From Hysterangium stoloniferum (lineage: Eukaryota > Basidiomycota > Agaricomycetes > Hysterangiales > Hysterangiaceae), in assembly GCA_015178975.1 (NCBI GenBank), contig WHVD01000018.1, positions 952,693-1,016,692 on the forward strand: a DNA stretch of 64,000 bases. The letters run 5' to 3'. A program made the position numbers and the translations under genes. The notes below the pieces were generated by a model. The model was not told the DNA's origin and did not search any database. It saw nothing but the letters and a program-made list of their open reading frames with translations. This document shows, one piece after another, positions 23,091 through 34,455 of this stretch. The first letter of the stretch is position 1. Each line of letters opens with the position of its first letter.

Positions 23091-24574
23091 TGTTAAGATC
23101 TAAGCTGGGAAGGGAGGGAATGCTCTAAGTTAGAGGGCTGATGATGGGAAATGAGTTAATTGGGGGGCCAATGATAGAGATCATACTAGTTGGGAGATCT
23201 GACTCTATCACTGTAGTGGAGCTTGGCTTCAACTTATGTGTTGCACCCTCACACACACTATCAGGGTGCTCTGGTATTTCAAACAGAGCAGATAGTACAA
23301 TATGAGTAAGAGTCAACACTTAACTTGATTGACTGGAGGGCCAAATCACTAAGGGTTGAGAGGTAGAGGGTCATGGCTTGCTGAAGACCACTATTTAAGG
23401 ATATAATGATGAGAGGGGAAGGCAAAAAACTAAGAGGGGCTAGTCTAAGTCAATATTTGAACTGAAGAACTGCAGTGTACATGACAAGAGCTTTATATTA
23501 CATTGAGACAGATGAGTGGGAGGCTGATCAGAGAAGCAAGGTGTAAGACAGATCAGAGGGAAGTTATGACAAGGTGGGGAGCTGTTAGGACCAGAAAAGC
23601 TGCTGGGCTCCAGACCCCATCCTACATACACCCAACTCTCTATAACAGGTTACAGTTAACCGGAAAACCTGTTGGGACTCAGACATCAAACCTGTCTATG
23701 CCCAACCCTCTGTCTCTCATGCACCAGTCATCGGAACACCTGCTAGGACCTGTGCATGTCAAACCTGTATGTCCAACTCCATTTCATGCACCAGTCACCG
23801 GACTCCACCTGGACAACCCATCAGCTCTCTAACTGAGCCCCATTCCTGTTATGGTCAAATGACCTGTCATGTTTCAGACCCCACCTCCATTCCATTCCAT
23901 CCCTAACACCTAGTTTGGTGTTTATCCATCCTGATTCATGATTACTTGTTTAGGTTTTCATTATTACTGGATTTGGTATTGCATACATTCCACAGTCTAT
24001 ATATGTAGTCTAGCTGATGTTTGTACATACAATCCAGTCAGAAAATCAACTAAGTCCTCCCACAGTTACTTAACACATATCCCACTCTATCTCTCATCTC
24101 TGAAACGCAATGCTATTGACCTTGTCAGAGCCTGCAGGCTTTCCGATTGACTGCCCAACCTATTGCCTATCACCCATTGACCTATTGACTACACCCAGAC
24201 TCCTTGGGTTTCCTGTCCACCTGTCTGAAATTGGACACCATGATCTTGCAAGGGTGCAGCCTATAAGCTGAAGCCAAGTCCTACCAGAATATCCATGGGT
24301 TTCTCCGGGAACCCTCCATGAGCCTGCATGACCCTTAACAGGAGCAATGGAAAGTAATGTATAGTACTAAGAAATAATACTAGGTGACAAATACATGGAT
24401 ATAGAAATGGGGAAGTGGATGGAGTGGAGATGGAACAGGTCACTAGTTCAATATGAACAAGTTTTGGGGGAGCCATGAGGAGTAATGATGTAGGTGGGGG
24501 CTATGATAATGAGATGATGAGTGTTTTCTAGTGAGAAACAAGTCATGGGGGTCTGAAACAATGAGATCATAACA
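23091..24574 (-). mobile_element. Solo LTR, family D (copy 1), itself interrupted by an LTR-A
   Basis: TGTTAAGATCTAAGC...ATCATAACA with target duplication GATCC (23086-23090 and 24575-24579) inside gypsy pol. Removing the nested LTR-A leaves about 720 bp, close to the 677 bp of copy 0. Confidence 0.88.
23583..24340 (+). mobile_element. Solo LTR, family A, nested in LTR-D
   Basis: TGTTAGGACC...CCTTAACA, 758 bp, with perfect target duplication GGAGC (23578-23582 and 24341-24345). It is the reverse orientation of Gyp-A's LTRs and CpG-depleted. The 15-base core GCTGAAGCCAAGTCC lies at about 24265. Confidence 0.88.
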
Positions 24575-25069
24575 GATCCTCAGAGTAGATAAAAATGTTG
24601 TCCAAATAAACAATGATGCATACATCAAGCATGTCAAAGAAAATATCATCAATGAAATGTTGAAAAGCAGACAGAGCATTGGTTAGCCTGAAGGGCATTA
24701 CCAACCATTCAAAAGTTCCATAACAGGTCCAGAATGTGGTTTTCCACTCATCTCCCTCAGCAATCTGGACCAATTGGTAGGCATGTTTGAGGTCTATCTT
24801 GGTATAGATCTGTGCATTCTGCAGAGTGTTAAGTAGATTGGAAAGAAGTGGGAGTGGATACTTATCTTTCCATGTGACAGCATTGAGTCCATGGAAATCA
24901 ATGCATAGTCTAAGGGATCTGTCCTTTTTCTGACAAAAAGAATGGGTGCTCCAAAAGGAGACTTTGATGGCCAGATAAAACCTATGAACAAATGTTTGTC
25001 CAGGAAATCCCAGATCGCAAAACATTCTGTGGAGGACAGCAGGTAAATATATCCAAGGGGTGACTGGGT

Positions 25070-26570
25070 GTTAGGATCCTCACCCTTTCAGGCCTCCAAA
25101 ACTTGGTCTTACCCTGATAACCTTTCTGAAACCCTGACATCAGTGCCTCTGACTATGGAGCCACTGCCTTTGGACCCCAACACTTGGTTTATGTTGTTAT
25201 CCCTGTCTTTCAGCCCCTGCAACTTGTTCATACCCTTGTAATCCTCTGGCACCCTGACATCAGAGCACCCAGAACATGGTACCACCTCCTCAGCATCCCA
25301 AAACCTGTTTCATTGTAGAATAAATACCCCTTTAGGCATTCCATTCCATTGCTCTCCCTTCATCTGCTCTATATGTAAATGGAGGGTGTTTATAATTACT
25401 ATAATCTCAAATATTTACTAATAAAAGTCTTATTTTTACAAAACTCTATCTTTAAATAGTGATATCTATTCTGAAACAATTATATCATCAAAAAACAACC
25501 ATTCATAAATAGTTCTCCATATTACATCTTATACAACCCATAGTTATTTAACAAATTCCATTGTATATAATTTCCTTTCTTTTACAGATGCCTACTAATA
25601 CTTTTATTAGTACTTTGTTTTTTAAAAGTAGTAATGTAGTTATTTCCATGTAAAATATGTAAAGTATTATTGGAAATTTTTCATACCACAGCTGTCTTTA
25701 TTAAGTAAAACCCCCCTATATATTCTGGGTATGTTGAATCAAGTAGAAATCTGTTCAGATTGACAAATCCATTCCAAAGTAATACATATGTATTTAGAGG
25801 TGCCAATGATATACATACAGTATGCATGGAATGGAATGGACTATCTAAAGGTATCTATTTTTTAAAAGTATTAGTGTTTCAAACTACTAATTTTTTTTTA
25901 TTGTCTACTTGTGTCCGGAAAGATTCTTTAGTTTGTAATGTACAAGAGAGTTTAAAACTTTTTGAAAGTTTTAAAAACCAAATTATGTTTGAATCACATC
26001 CCAGATGTTTAAATGACCTTTAGAGTATATTAGAATTTGGTATACTTAATAGTTTTCAGATATCCTCCAATGTTATTTGCCACCTCACACCTTTTCAGAA
26101 AACTTTCCTATGTTGTATTTAGTCTTGTTTGGATCCCCATTCCATCCCCTACTTCTTTTTGACCCATCACTACTTCCACTTCCTTAATTGGACCTCTGAC
26201 TCTCCATTACAGTATACCTTTGTATAAAGTTCCTACCATGTATGCTACAGTTCTTTAGTTGTGAAACTCAACCTAGATTACCCCCTCTTGTTTAAGTCCT
26301 CTTACATTCCTCTTAATACTCTTCACTCTATGACTCTTAGTATTTTCAGCCCTCTGGTCAATTGAGCTAAGTGTTGTCTTCAGCTTTTATTGTACTATCT
26401 GCTCTGTTTGAAATACTGGAGCACCCTAACAGTTCATGTGAGGGTGCAACACATATGTTGAAGCCAAGCTCCACTTTGCCTTATAAAATTGGACCTCCTG
26501 ATTAGTACAATTTACCATTTTCAGACCTCTGTAATCACCCCATTTTTCCCCCCTTGCTTAGATCTTAACA
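25070..26570 (+). mobile_element. Solo LTR, family D (copy 2), with an AT-rich insert
   Basis: TGTTAGGATCC...AGATCTTAACA with perfect target duplication CTGGG (25065-25069 and 26571-26575) in the gypsy relic. It lies in the opposite orientation to copies 0 and 1. At 1501 bp it is about 800 bp longer than the others because of the insert at about 25385-26072. Confidence 0.85.
25385..26072. other. AT-rich insert of unknown type inside LTR-D
   Basis: Comparison with the LTR-D at 47302-47968 shows that these about 690 bp are extra. They are strongly A/T-rich. The ends are roughly TGGAGG...CCTCCA, so a short inverted terminus is possible, but no clear target duplication is visible. An 87-codon open frame (25760-26020) has no recognised domain. 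It could be a non-autonomous DNA element (MITE-like) or captured DNA. Confidence 0.4.
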
Positions 26571-26792
26571 CTGGGCCCCATCTTCAAGATTGATTTTTTT
26601 TAAGTTGTACTGTCTGTGGGGTGGAAGCCGGTCAGCTTTTCACTTACTAAAAACATCTGTGAAGTCATGATATTTCTCTGGGACACCCTCTAGGTCTATG
26701 ATGTGCTCAGATTCTGGAATTGCAAAATGTCCAGTTGCTTCATCAATTTTCAAATTGATTGTGAATGGCTGGGATTTATCCAACTTTGTAGC

Positions 26793-27513
26793 TGTTACGA
26801 CCGTGTCGCAACCCTATCGGCCCCGAGGTTATTGCCACTTGTCAACGTTTCAAGTCATCCTCTCGGAAACCATCGGCTCCAAAGCTGACGAATGTTTCGC
26901 GAAGATCAAACTCCATTTACGCCCACATCAAAATAACTCGTATTGTCTGGTCAAACTTTGATACGTCCCCTTTATTATGTTGATCCGTTCAATCTTATGT
27001 TTCGCATATGTCTATCTATATTTGTAGTCCTTGAACCATTTACTTTTATCGTAATCCTGCTCTCGGTTATCATCGGCCTCCGAACTAATCATAAACTTCC
27101 CGTTCCTAGTCAAGCTTATTGTTAATACCGTGTTCCGCCCTTCTCCCCATTAGTATTTTCCAGACGCCTGTTACTTGTATATGAACCCACTGTAATTGTA
27201 GTTACTAGGCAATCAGAATATCGACTCAGAATACCCTCATACGTCTGTAGCAGTCTCATACTAGAAGAACCCCCTTCCGCCTTCGCGTGCGCTCGCCCAT
27301 TCTCGGCCCGATCCCTTGGCCCGACACTTGACCTGTCCTTTGGTTCCGATCGGTATCTCACCGAAAGGTTCTTCTTAGGATATAGTCTTCGCCTGTCCGA
27401 AATTTAAGGACAACCTACGGATATTTGCGAGGGCGCAGCACATAAGCTGAAGCCAAGTCCTTCCGATCGGTCCCCATCGGCCACCGACATTAGTCAGTTT
27501 CCAGTTCTTAACA
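26793..27513 (+). mobile_element. Solo LTR, family E (copy 2)
   Basis: TGTTACGACCG...TTCTTAACA, 721 bp, with perfect target duplication GTAGC (26788-26792 and 27514-27518), cut into the gypsy relic. It is rich in CpG, unlike its CpG-poor surroundings, so it is one of the youngest insertions here. Confidence 0.92.
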
Positions 27514-27659
27514 GTAGCCCTAATAAAGGCTGCTGCATTAATGAGTGAAATGGATGGGATTACCATAGGTTCTGTGGAAGCCAAGACTACCATAGAGGCC
27601 ATGGGTGCCAAAATGGCTGGGAATGATACAGTTATATCGGGTGCCATGTATTAAGTGTG

Positions 27660-27851
27660 GGGCTCACAGGTGGGCCTCCAGGGGAAACCTGCGGAAGTTC
27701 TGGAGAAGGACTTGGCTTCAGCTGATGTGCTGCCCTCACGAGATTGCATTGTCCAACTTCAGACAGGAGTGGACAGGAAACCTGTGGGTTCTGAGAATAT
27801 GCTAAGGCAGATACTAAGTCAAAGCTAAGTTGATTTTCTGATCAGATTGTA
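27660..27851 (-). mobile_element. LTR-A fragment, cut by Tc1 copy 2
   Basis: It contains GGACTTGGCTTCAGC (27708) and CTAAGTTGATTTTCTGATC, which match LTR-A in order. The following LTR bases seem to resume at about 29750 (CTAGACTATATGAAC) after the Tc1 copy, so the Tc1 inserted into this LTR. Both outer ends are lost. Confidence 0.6.
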
Positions 27852-28089
27852 CAGTGGCTCCCAAAACTGTCCCAATGTTTTGGTAATTCTCAATAAATGC
27901 TTTATAACCTACCAAATAAATTTTCTAAAATAGTGAAAATATTCTCACATATACCTTAGCATACTAGCTTTGATATACCCAAATATTACATAATATAGAT
28001 GGATATTGGTGTCACAGTGAATATTTAGAAATGACCAATCATTGGGACAGTTTTGCAACCACTCTTTTTGAATCAGATATCTTGTTATT

Positions 28090-29407
28090 CTAGTACTTTG
28101 TATGGCCTCCCTTAGCCTTTATTACAGCATCAAGTCTTCTGGGCATACCTTCTATCAGTTTCTGACACTCCTGAGGCTCAATCTTTGGCCATTCCACTTC
28201 CACCCTCTCCCATAACTCCCAAACTCCCTTTGGTGAGGAATATTTGTGTAGCTGTTTCTTCAGGTGATTCCAAAGATGCTCTATGGGATTTAGATCAGGA
28301 GACTGTGCTGTCCAGTCTAATACCTGAATATTCTTTTCAGTAAACCATTCTTGTTATGTTTTTGATCATTAGTTTGCTGGAAAATGGCCTTATCTTTTGG
28401 AATCTCCAAATCTCCAATGCTCTGGGACAAGTTCTGATCCAGGATCTCCACATATTGTGCAGAATCCATCCTTCCTTCAATCTCTGCAAGCCTTCCCACT
28501 CCATTCCAACCCATACAGCCCCAGACCATGATATTTCCACCTCCATGCTTGACAGTAGGTTGGGTTGTCCTATCAGAAAGTGGTTCTCCAGGTTTCTTCC
28601 ACACATATTGATGTCCATCTGACCCAATCCTATTTATTTTGGTCTCATCAGTCCACAATACCCTCTTCCAGTCATCCACTGTCCAGTGTTGGTATTTGAG
28701 GGCAAAGCTTAACCTGGCCTTTCTATGTTGAGCCTTCAACAAGGGCCTTTTTGCCTTGATTATTGCTTTGAAACCATGCTGTTTCAAGGTCCTCCTGACT
28801 GTGCTAGGTCACACATTATATTGATTGATACTGTTAATGTAATGTGTGGCTTGGGCAGCATTTGTTAGAATATGATAATGTGATTAATCGTAATCTCATA
28901 TCTCATCTTGTGACTGTATAGGTTCTGACTGGTTCACACATGTGATTGTTTTATTTAGTTCAGTGTTCACTAGATCTGTAGCATATTTATGCACAGACCA
29001 GTGCACAGACCATGTATTCTAGTATATAGTTAGTTCAGATGAGGAGTAGATCCCTCATCTGAAAGCCTAGTTATATCACCAGTTTAGCATCTACTCACTC
29101 TACTCTTAGTGGATACACTCCAACAGTAGAGAGTCCTCATACTGTGATCACCAGGCTAGCAGATTATTTGAACGGCATTATCTAGCTGGCCAGAGGTGAT
29201 TTGATGCATGGTCCTCCTTTGGTCAGCAGGAGAAAGCTTGGATGGACATCCTCCTTTTAAATTTTCTTTGTCTATCTCTATCTCCTGAGCAATTATACTG
29301 ATATTAGACTTGCTAAGACCTGTTGTAGAGGCTACATTCCTATTGGAGAGTTCATTTTGTAGGAGGGAGATGGCTTGTTCTCGTTTGAGAGGGGAAATAG
29401 CTTTCAT
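28090..29407 (-). pseudogene. Tc1 transposase, interrupted by LTR-C
   Basis: It reads from ATG at 29405-29407 through the helix-turn-helix region to 29175, is broken by the solo LTR, and resumes at 28862 through the DETKIN motif and the second catalytic region. Here the second Asp context is changed (QQTNDQKH against QQDNDPKH in copy 1) and the frame shifts near 28350. The C-terminus ends at TAG 28090-28092. Copy 2 keeps codons that are stops in copy 1, so the two broke independently. Inactive. Confidence 0.88.
28863..29174 (+). mobile_element. Solo LTR, family C (copy 2)
   Basis: 312 bp starting TGTTAGAATATG. The target duplication GCATT (28858-28862, 29175-29179) is perfect. The right end reads ...TTGAACG rather than the CTAACA of copy 46456-46748, so it has diverged. 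Repeated GTGCACAGACC-like words lie in the middle. Strand is arbitrary; no coding partner of this family is present. Confidence 0.85.
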
Positions 29408-29749
29408 GATAAGAATGATAGTTAAAATGTGACTTTCATGTCACATATTAATTAGAACATCAAATAGATGTCACATGATTTTTCTCGTAATTTTCCTAGC
29501 CCTCTAGAATACAATATGATATAAATGTGTGAAAGAAGAGGGTTGCAAAACTGTCCCAATAATTGGTCATTTTCAAATAATCACTGTGACACCAATATCC
29601 ATCTATATTATGTAATATTTGGGTATATCAAAGCTAGTATGCTAGGGTATATGTGAGAATACTTTCACTATTTTAGAAAATTTATTTGGTAGGTTATAAG
29701 CATTTATTGAGAATTACCAAAACATTGGGACAGTTTTGAAGCCACTGTA

Positions 29750-30303
29750 AGTACAGGTAGTAGCTAGACTATATGAACTAGTAGATTATTATATTATATA
29801 TCCAGAGATTCAAAAAGACATATCAAGCATAGAATAAGACAATAAACTGTTAGAGTATGATACTACAGCTCTAACATAGTCTATTATGTTACCTATATAT
29901 ATTTCTCTATATTTTTCTGATATTTGTAGTATTTTTCCCAGCATTGTAGGTCCAGTATTTAGTAAATTACTTAGTTTGGTAACTCCTATGTGCTTAGATA
30001 AGCACCCAGTAGAATACTCCACTGTGGGTGTGGGAAATATTAAAAATAGTATGAGTTGACTCTATTGCAATACACAATATACAAGGGTTTAATAAGCTTG
30101 TAATAAAAGTACTTTGTGTCTCAATATCTTGTGTCAGTTAGTGTAGCACCTCCTGACAATATAGGTTGGATGCTCTGGGAGGTGTATAGTGGTTCTGACA
30201 CACATTAACCTCCAAATGCATGGTCCACAATTAGCATCTTCATATGAAAAGTTGCAATAATTGGTGGACTCCCCCTATAAAAGGTGTGTTTCATCATCAA
30301 ATT
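29750..30303. repeat. LTR-A remnant, then dispersed repeat R1
   Basis: 29750-29800 looks like the rest of the LTR-A cut by Tc1. 30035-30303 recurs in reverse complement at about 58012-58278, including the TGTAGCACCTCCTGACAATA and GGTCCACAATTAGC stretches. No ends or target duplication are defined. The remainder is AT-rich with no gene. Confidence 0.6.
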
Positions 30304-30655
30304 TAACAGGAAAGTCTCCTTAGTGTTTACTTTCCAATCACACACTCACAGGGTGTTCTGCAAAGCATTATCCAACTGTTTCAATATAAACCAGATGCAG
30401 ACAGGTAAAGATGGATTGGAAACAAGGGGTCCAGAATGTCTGAGTGGAGTCCAGTGACTCATTTGTATGATATAGAGAGTTGGATATCTATAGGATTGGT
30501 TCTGGGAGCTGGTGGGTTTCCCAGTCCTAACAGTACCTACCCTCCCTTTAAGGCTGAAGTCAGAAAGAGGCCCTAGAACTTGTTAAGGTTTGCCAGTTAC
30601 ACATATGTGTCAAGACATCAGGTGATCTGGAAGGTAAGGTTCAAATGCAAGGAGC

Positions 30656-30666
30656 CTATATAAAAA
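30656..30666 (+). promoter_or_regulatory. TATA box of the extra gene in Gyp-B
   Basis: CTATATAAAAA lies about 55 bp before the ATG at 30718, the same placement as in Gyp-A (35444) and, on the minus strand, in Gyp-E (57127-57137). Confidence 0.55.
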
Positions 30667-30717
30667 TTGAAAATAATCAAATTCCTCCTTCTTTCATACC
30701 CCATCAATGTCCAGAAA

Positions 30718-31620
30718 ATGGGACCAAAACCCACACCACACAAACCCAACACCACTGCCAGGAACTCCATGGGGGCCACATACTGGGCTCTGCTCTCAGC
30801 TGCACAAATGCTTGAACAGTGTGAGGAACAGAAGTGGTTACAGGAAGAGGAGGAGAGCAGGGCTAGGGAGGAGGAAGTAGCACTGGAGAAGGAGTACCAG
30901 AGTACCAGGTGGTGTTGGCTACAGAGGAAGAGGCAGAGGAGCAGAGGAAGAAGGAAGAGGAAGAGGTGGCTGCAAAAAATACAGAGGCAGAGAAGGAGGC
31001 AGCCTAGGTCACCACAGAATGCACCAAGGTGTCCATGGTAGCCAATGGCAAGGTAAGCCAAAAATATATATATGTATATGTCCCAGTCCTGATCGTGCAA
31101 AGCATTGGACAATGAGACAGAGTCCAAAGGGGAGCAGGGGAGTCCTCAAAAGGTAAGTGGGCAGTCCAGGGGTAATCCACAACTGACTTATGATTGACAG
31201 AAGGCCCAGAAAAACACTCCAGCCCAACTGGAGACCAAAAATGGCCCACAGTGTTCTGGTTGTCATGACCAGAATGTGGATTGTTTCTGGAAGGCTGCAG
31301 GCCTTGCACACACTTGAAAGCCAAGTGCTCACTAGTGCAGGAAGCCTCAGATTCCAGTTCCTGGGAAGTGGGTGGTCATGTGGAAAGGCCAGGGGCCTTG
31401 GAAGAGATTTTGGAGCAGATTGTGGTGGGCATTGAGGCCCAGAACATCTTGTTGCATGAGAGCAACAATGTGTGGAGGACCTTGGTAGGTACCATTCAGG
31501 ATGTCTGTGGGTTATTCTGGGAGTTCCTGAAGGACTACAAAAACTATGACAATTCTGAGGCCAAGGATTCCAAGGTTCTGAGGAGATGGACAGGTCGTGG
31601 GGGCTGAGGAGGTCTAAGAG
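30718..31620 (+). pseudogene. Decayed copy of the opposite-strand coiled-coil/Zn2Cys6 gene
   Basis: It starts MGPKPTP like the Gyp-A copy and continues with the charged E/R/K-rich coiled coil. The frame slips near 30900. Splice sites survive: a donor at 31053 (AAG|GTAAGCC), a short acidic exon ending CAAAAG|GTAAGT near 31155, and an acceptor GATTGACAG near 31200. The cysteine cluster retains CSGCHDQ and a later CTHLKAKC but has lost spacing. The C-terminal helical part (ALEEILEQIV...) is open to about 31604. It shows that the arrangement predates CpG decay of this element. The product is not functional. Confidence 0.75.
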
Positions 31621-31639
31621 CTGCATAAGGAGTTTGTAT

Positions 31640-34253
31640 AGGTGGGACAACCAGGACCTGTGATAGTCATTGATGACTAATAGTATATATATTAATAAGA
31701 TGTGAAAAATGAGAATGCCCACAGAATATCCACTTTGAGCCAAAATCAAACAAGTCAACATCTGTAAAAGCAAGAGAGACATAAGGTAAGAAGAAGAATG
31801 AGGTGAACCCAAAATGTGTACAGAGTCTGCAGATAATGTGGTTAGAGAGTGGATAATGGGCCAGGTTTGAGTGGATATTCTGTATAAAAGTCAGTGATGA
31901 TCTCTGTGGTATTCCTGAGTTCTGTGGCCAAGACCCAAGATGTTTCTTCATCTGTGCCCTCGTAACCCACCCACTTGACCAAGTAAAGGAGTTTAAAAGT
32001 GTGTTAATGACTACAAGATTTTTGAGTCTAAAATTTGTGAGATTTCAAACTTGGGTTCTCCATCTATAATGACCAGAGGGGGTGGAGGTTGCACATGGTT
32101 CTAACAAAGAGGCATGAAATACTAGGTGTACTGCACACATGCTATCCAGAAGCTACAAGGTCCATGATACAGGGCCAGCTTGTACTATGATTTTGAATGG
32201 GCCTAAATACTTTTCAGCAAGTTTTTTAGATGCCCAGGTAGTCTGGAAGAATTGAGCTTTAACAAAGACACTATCACCAATTTTAAAGTTAGGTGGCAGA
32301 ATCTGGTTTTGGTCCACTGCATGTTAATATTGTTCTTGGGCAGATATTATCACTCTCTGGAGTTCTTGATAGAGTTCATCAAGGTCTGTGATAAACTCTT
32401 GAGCATGGACTGAGGCAAGGTTCCATTCTGGGTGTACCATGATATTTGGATTATAACCTTTATTTGCAAAGAAAGGGGAAATGCCAGTAGTGTGGATGGT
32501 GCATTGTTGTATGCAAATTCTGAAAGGGGTAACAGGGATTTTTAATTGTCCTGTTGGTAGTTGCAATATCCACAGAGATATTGTTCCAGTGTCTGATTGA
32601 GATGCTCAGTTTGTCCATCACCCTTTATGTGATACCTGGATGTAAAATGTAACTTCATGTCCAAGGATTTTCCAAGGGATCTAAAGAAGTGAGATACAAA
32701 CTCTGAACCTCAATCAGAAGTTACAAGGGATGGGACTCCATGCTTGGAAAATACTTGGATAATGAAAAGTTCTGCTAACTGCATGGATGTAATGGTATCA
32801 TGTGTGGGGATGAAAATACCTTGCTTGGAGAATCTGTCAACAATGACTAGGATTGTGGAAAAGCCTTTGGAGTCCAGTAGGTGTTCAATTAAATCCATTG
32901 AAATGGAATTCCACAGGTATTCCAGTACCAGGAGTTGTTTCAGAAGGCTGTATGGCTTGTGATGTTGTGATTTGGAGTGTAAACAAGTAATGCAAGATTT
33001 ACAATAATGCTTAATGAAATCTCAGAGTCCAGACCAAGTATATTCTCTGTGCAACATTGACAGAATCTTGTTGAGCCCAAAATGTCCCAAGAGTGGGTGA
33101 TCATGTTTGTACTGGAGGATCCTGAGGCAGAGGCCATTGGAGTCCAGTATATAGATGTGATCATCAAGTCTAATGAAACCATGCTGGTCTTGAGACCACT
33201 GGGGTTGACTGGGGTACACAGGGTTATTGAGATGTGCCTTGGCTACTGGGTCTAGTGGAATTGCTGATAGAATATATTGATGTAATTTCTCAATATCCAT
33301 AATGATAATTCCATGCATGACTGGATGAATGAGGTAAGTAGCATGACTGATGCAGTAAGTTGCAAATTTGTGAATATGGGTTTCAAGTTGTGCAGATTTA
33401 CTATGGCATAGTCATTACTCCCCTCTTTGGGATAGACATCCCATTGTCTAGTCAACACATCAGGTTTTTCACCAAGGTGGCCAGGTCAAAAATCGATGAT
33501 CATATTAAAGGCAGATAGATATTCAGACCATTGGGCTTGCTGGTGGGTCAAAAGTCTTGTGGTCAAAACATATTCCAGGTTTTTGTGATCTGTAACAACA
33601 TCAACCAGAATTCCCACACCCTCCAAATAGTGTCTCCACACTTTGAAGGCTTCAAAAATGGCAAGAAGTTCCTTGTCATGGATGTCATAAGTGAGCTCCA
33701 GTCCAGTAAAAGTTTGGGAGAGAAAAGTGACTGGGAGGATTTCTCCATTGGAGTCCTGGATAGACAAAATAGCACCCAGTGCATAATCTGAGGTGTCCAT
33801 TTCAACAATGAGTGGGAGGCCTGGTTTCCAATGTGAGAAGATGGGAGCTGAAGAAAAGGAATCTTTTAAAATATTGAAAGCAGCATGACACTTATCATTG
33901 AAATTCCACAGGGTGTCCTTATGAGTGAGATGAGTAAGGGAGACTGTGATTTCAGAATATTTGCAGATAAACTGCCAGTAAAAATTGGCAAACTTGAGGA
34001 ATGATTGTATGTCTTTAACCTTTCAAGGTTCAGACCAATCTTTGATGACTTGTACTTTGGCTTTGTCCATCTGGAGTCTGTTGGGTCCCATGATGAAACC
34101 CAAATATTCCATGGAGTCCATCTCAAAAGTACATTTCTTACTGGCAATCCAGACCAAGTAGTAGGCATGTTTAAGGTCTATCTTGGTATAGATCCAGGCA
34201 TTCTGCAGAGCATCAAGTAGATCAGAGATAAGCAGGAGCAGATACTTATCTTG
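31640..34253 (-). pseudogene. Gyp-B pol remnant (RT part, RNase H, integrase, chromodomain)
   Basis: Pieces on the minus strand in order: end of RT near 34250-33800, RNase H (33486-33800, with MDTSDYALGAILS), integrase (zinc-binding HDHPLLGHFG near 33100; DLIEHLLDS and VTSD near 32700-32900), the SPFFANKGYNPN segment (about 32460) and a decayed chromodomain (31700-32050). There are multiple stops and frameshifts. RNase H and integrase motifs are still recognisable by alignment to Gyp-A. Confidence 0.85.
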
Positions 34254-34455
34254 GAGAATAACCCAAAACTTTAAAAGTTATTTGTCCACTAAAGTATATA
34301 TATTTATACTGTTTGTTGTAGAATTAATATTTAATCAAATTCAGTCCATCAGGTGATACTCTGGAGAATACAATAAGGAAATACTAAAATTTATCTTGTA
34401 TCTGACAAAAGTTAGTCAAACAAACATATATAGATTATCCTTTTGGGGATAAATT
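34254..34455. other. AT-rich junction between Gyp-B and Gyp-A
   Basis: About 200 bp of A/T-rich DNA, with no feature. It does not match the DNA on the other side of Gyp-A. Confidence 0.4.

Larger units (their letters stand above)
23043..27645 (-). pseudogene. Gyp-R: old gypsy pol relic in four colinear pieces
   Basis: Pieces 23043-23090, 24575-25069, 26571-26792 and 27514-27645 match Gyp-A pol (about 39045-39990) in order and orientation. They cover reverse transcriptase (the run around 24567-25025 contains the motif region ending in YLDN, where intact copies have YLDD), the linker, and the end of the protease region. Three solo LTRs (23091-24574, 25070-26570, 26793-27513) with perfect 5-bp duplications split it. 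It is CpG-depleted, and catalytic Asp to Asn in the YLDD box fits decay. No gag or integrase part is present. This is a dead remnant. Confidence 0.85.
27852..29747 (-). mobile_element. Tc1/mariner element (copy 2) with nested solo LTR-C
   Basis: CAGTGGCTCCCAAAACTG...CAGTTTTGAAGCCACTG with TA on both sides (27850-27851, 29748-29749). The TIRs are like copy 1, with the outermost bases changed from GGGTGAC to GGCTCCC/GGCTTCA. It carries the LTR at 28863-29174. Confidence 0.9.
30304..34253 (-). mobile_element. Gyp-B: truncated, CpG-depleted chromodomain gypsy element
   Basis: From the left: part of an LTR ending CCTAACA at 30532, the extra opposite-strand gene (30718-31620), then pol on the minus strand from the chromodomain back into reverse transcriptase, ending abruptly near 34253. 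It is colinear with Gyp-A 35295-39370. Gag, protease, the start of RT and the other LTR are missing. Nearly every CpG of Gyp-A is TpG or CpA here. Confidence 0.85.
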
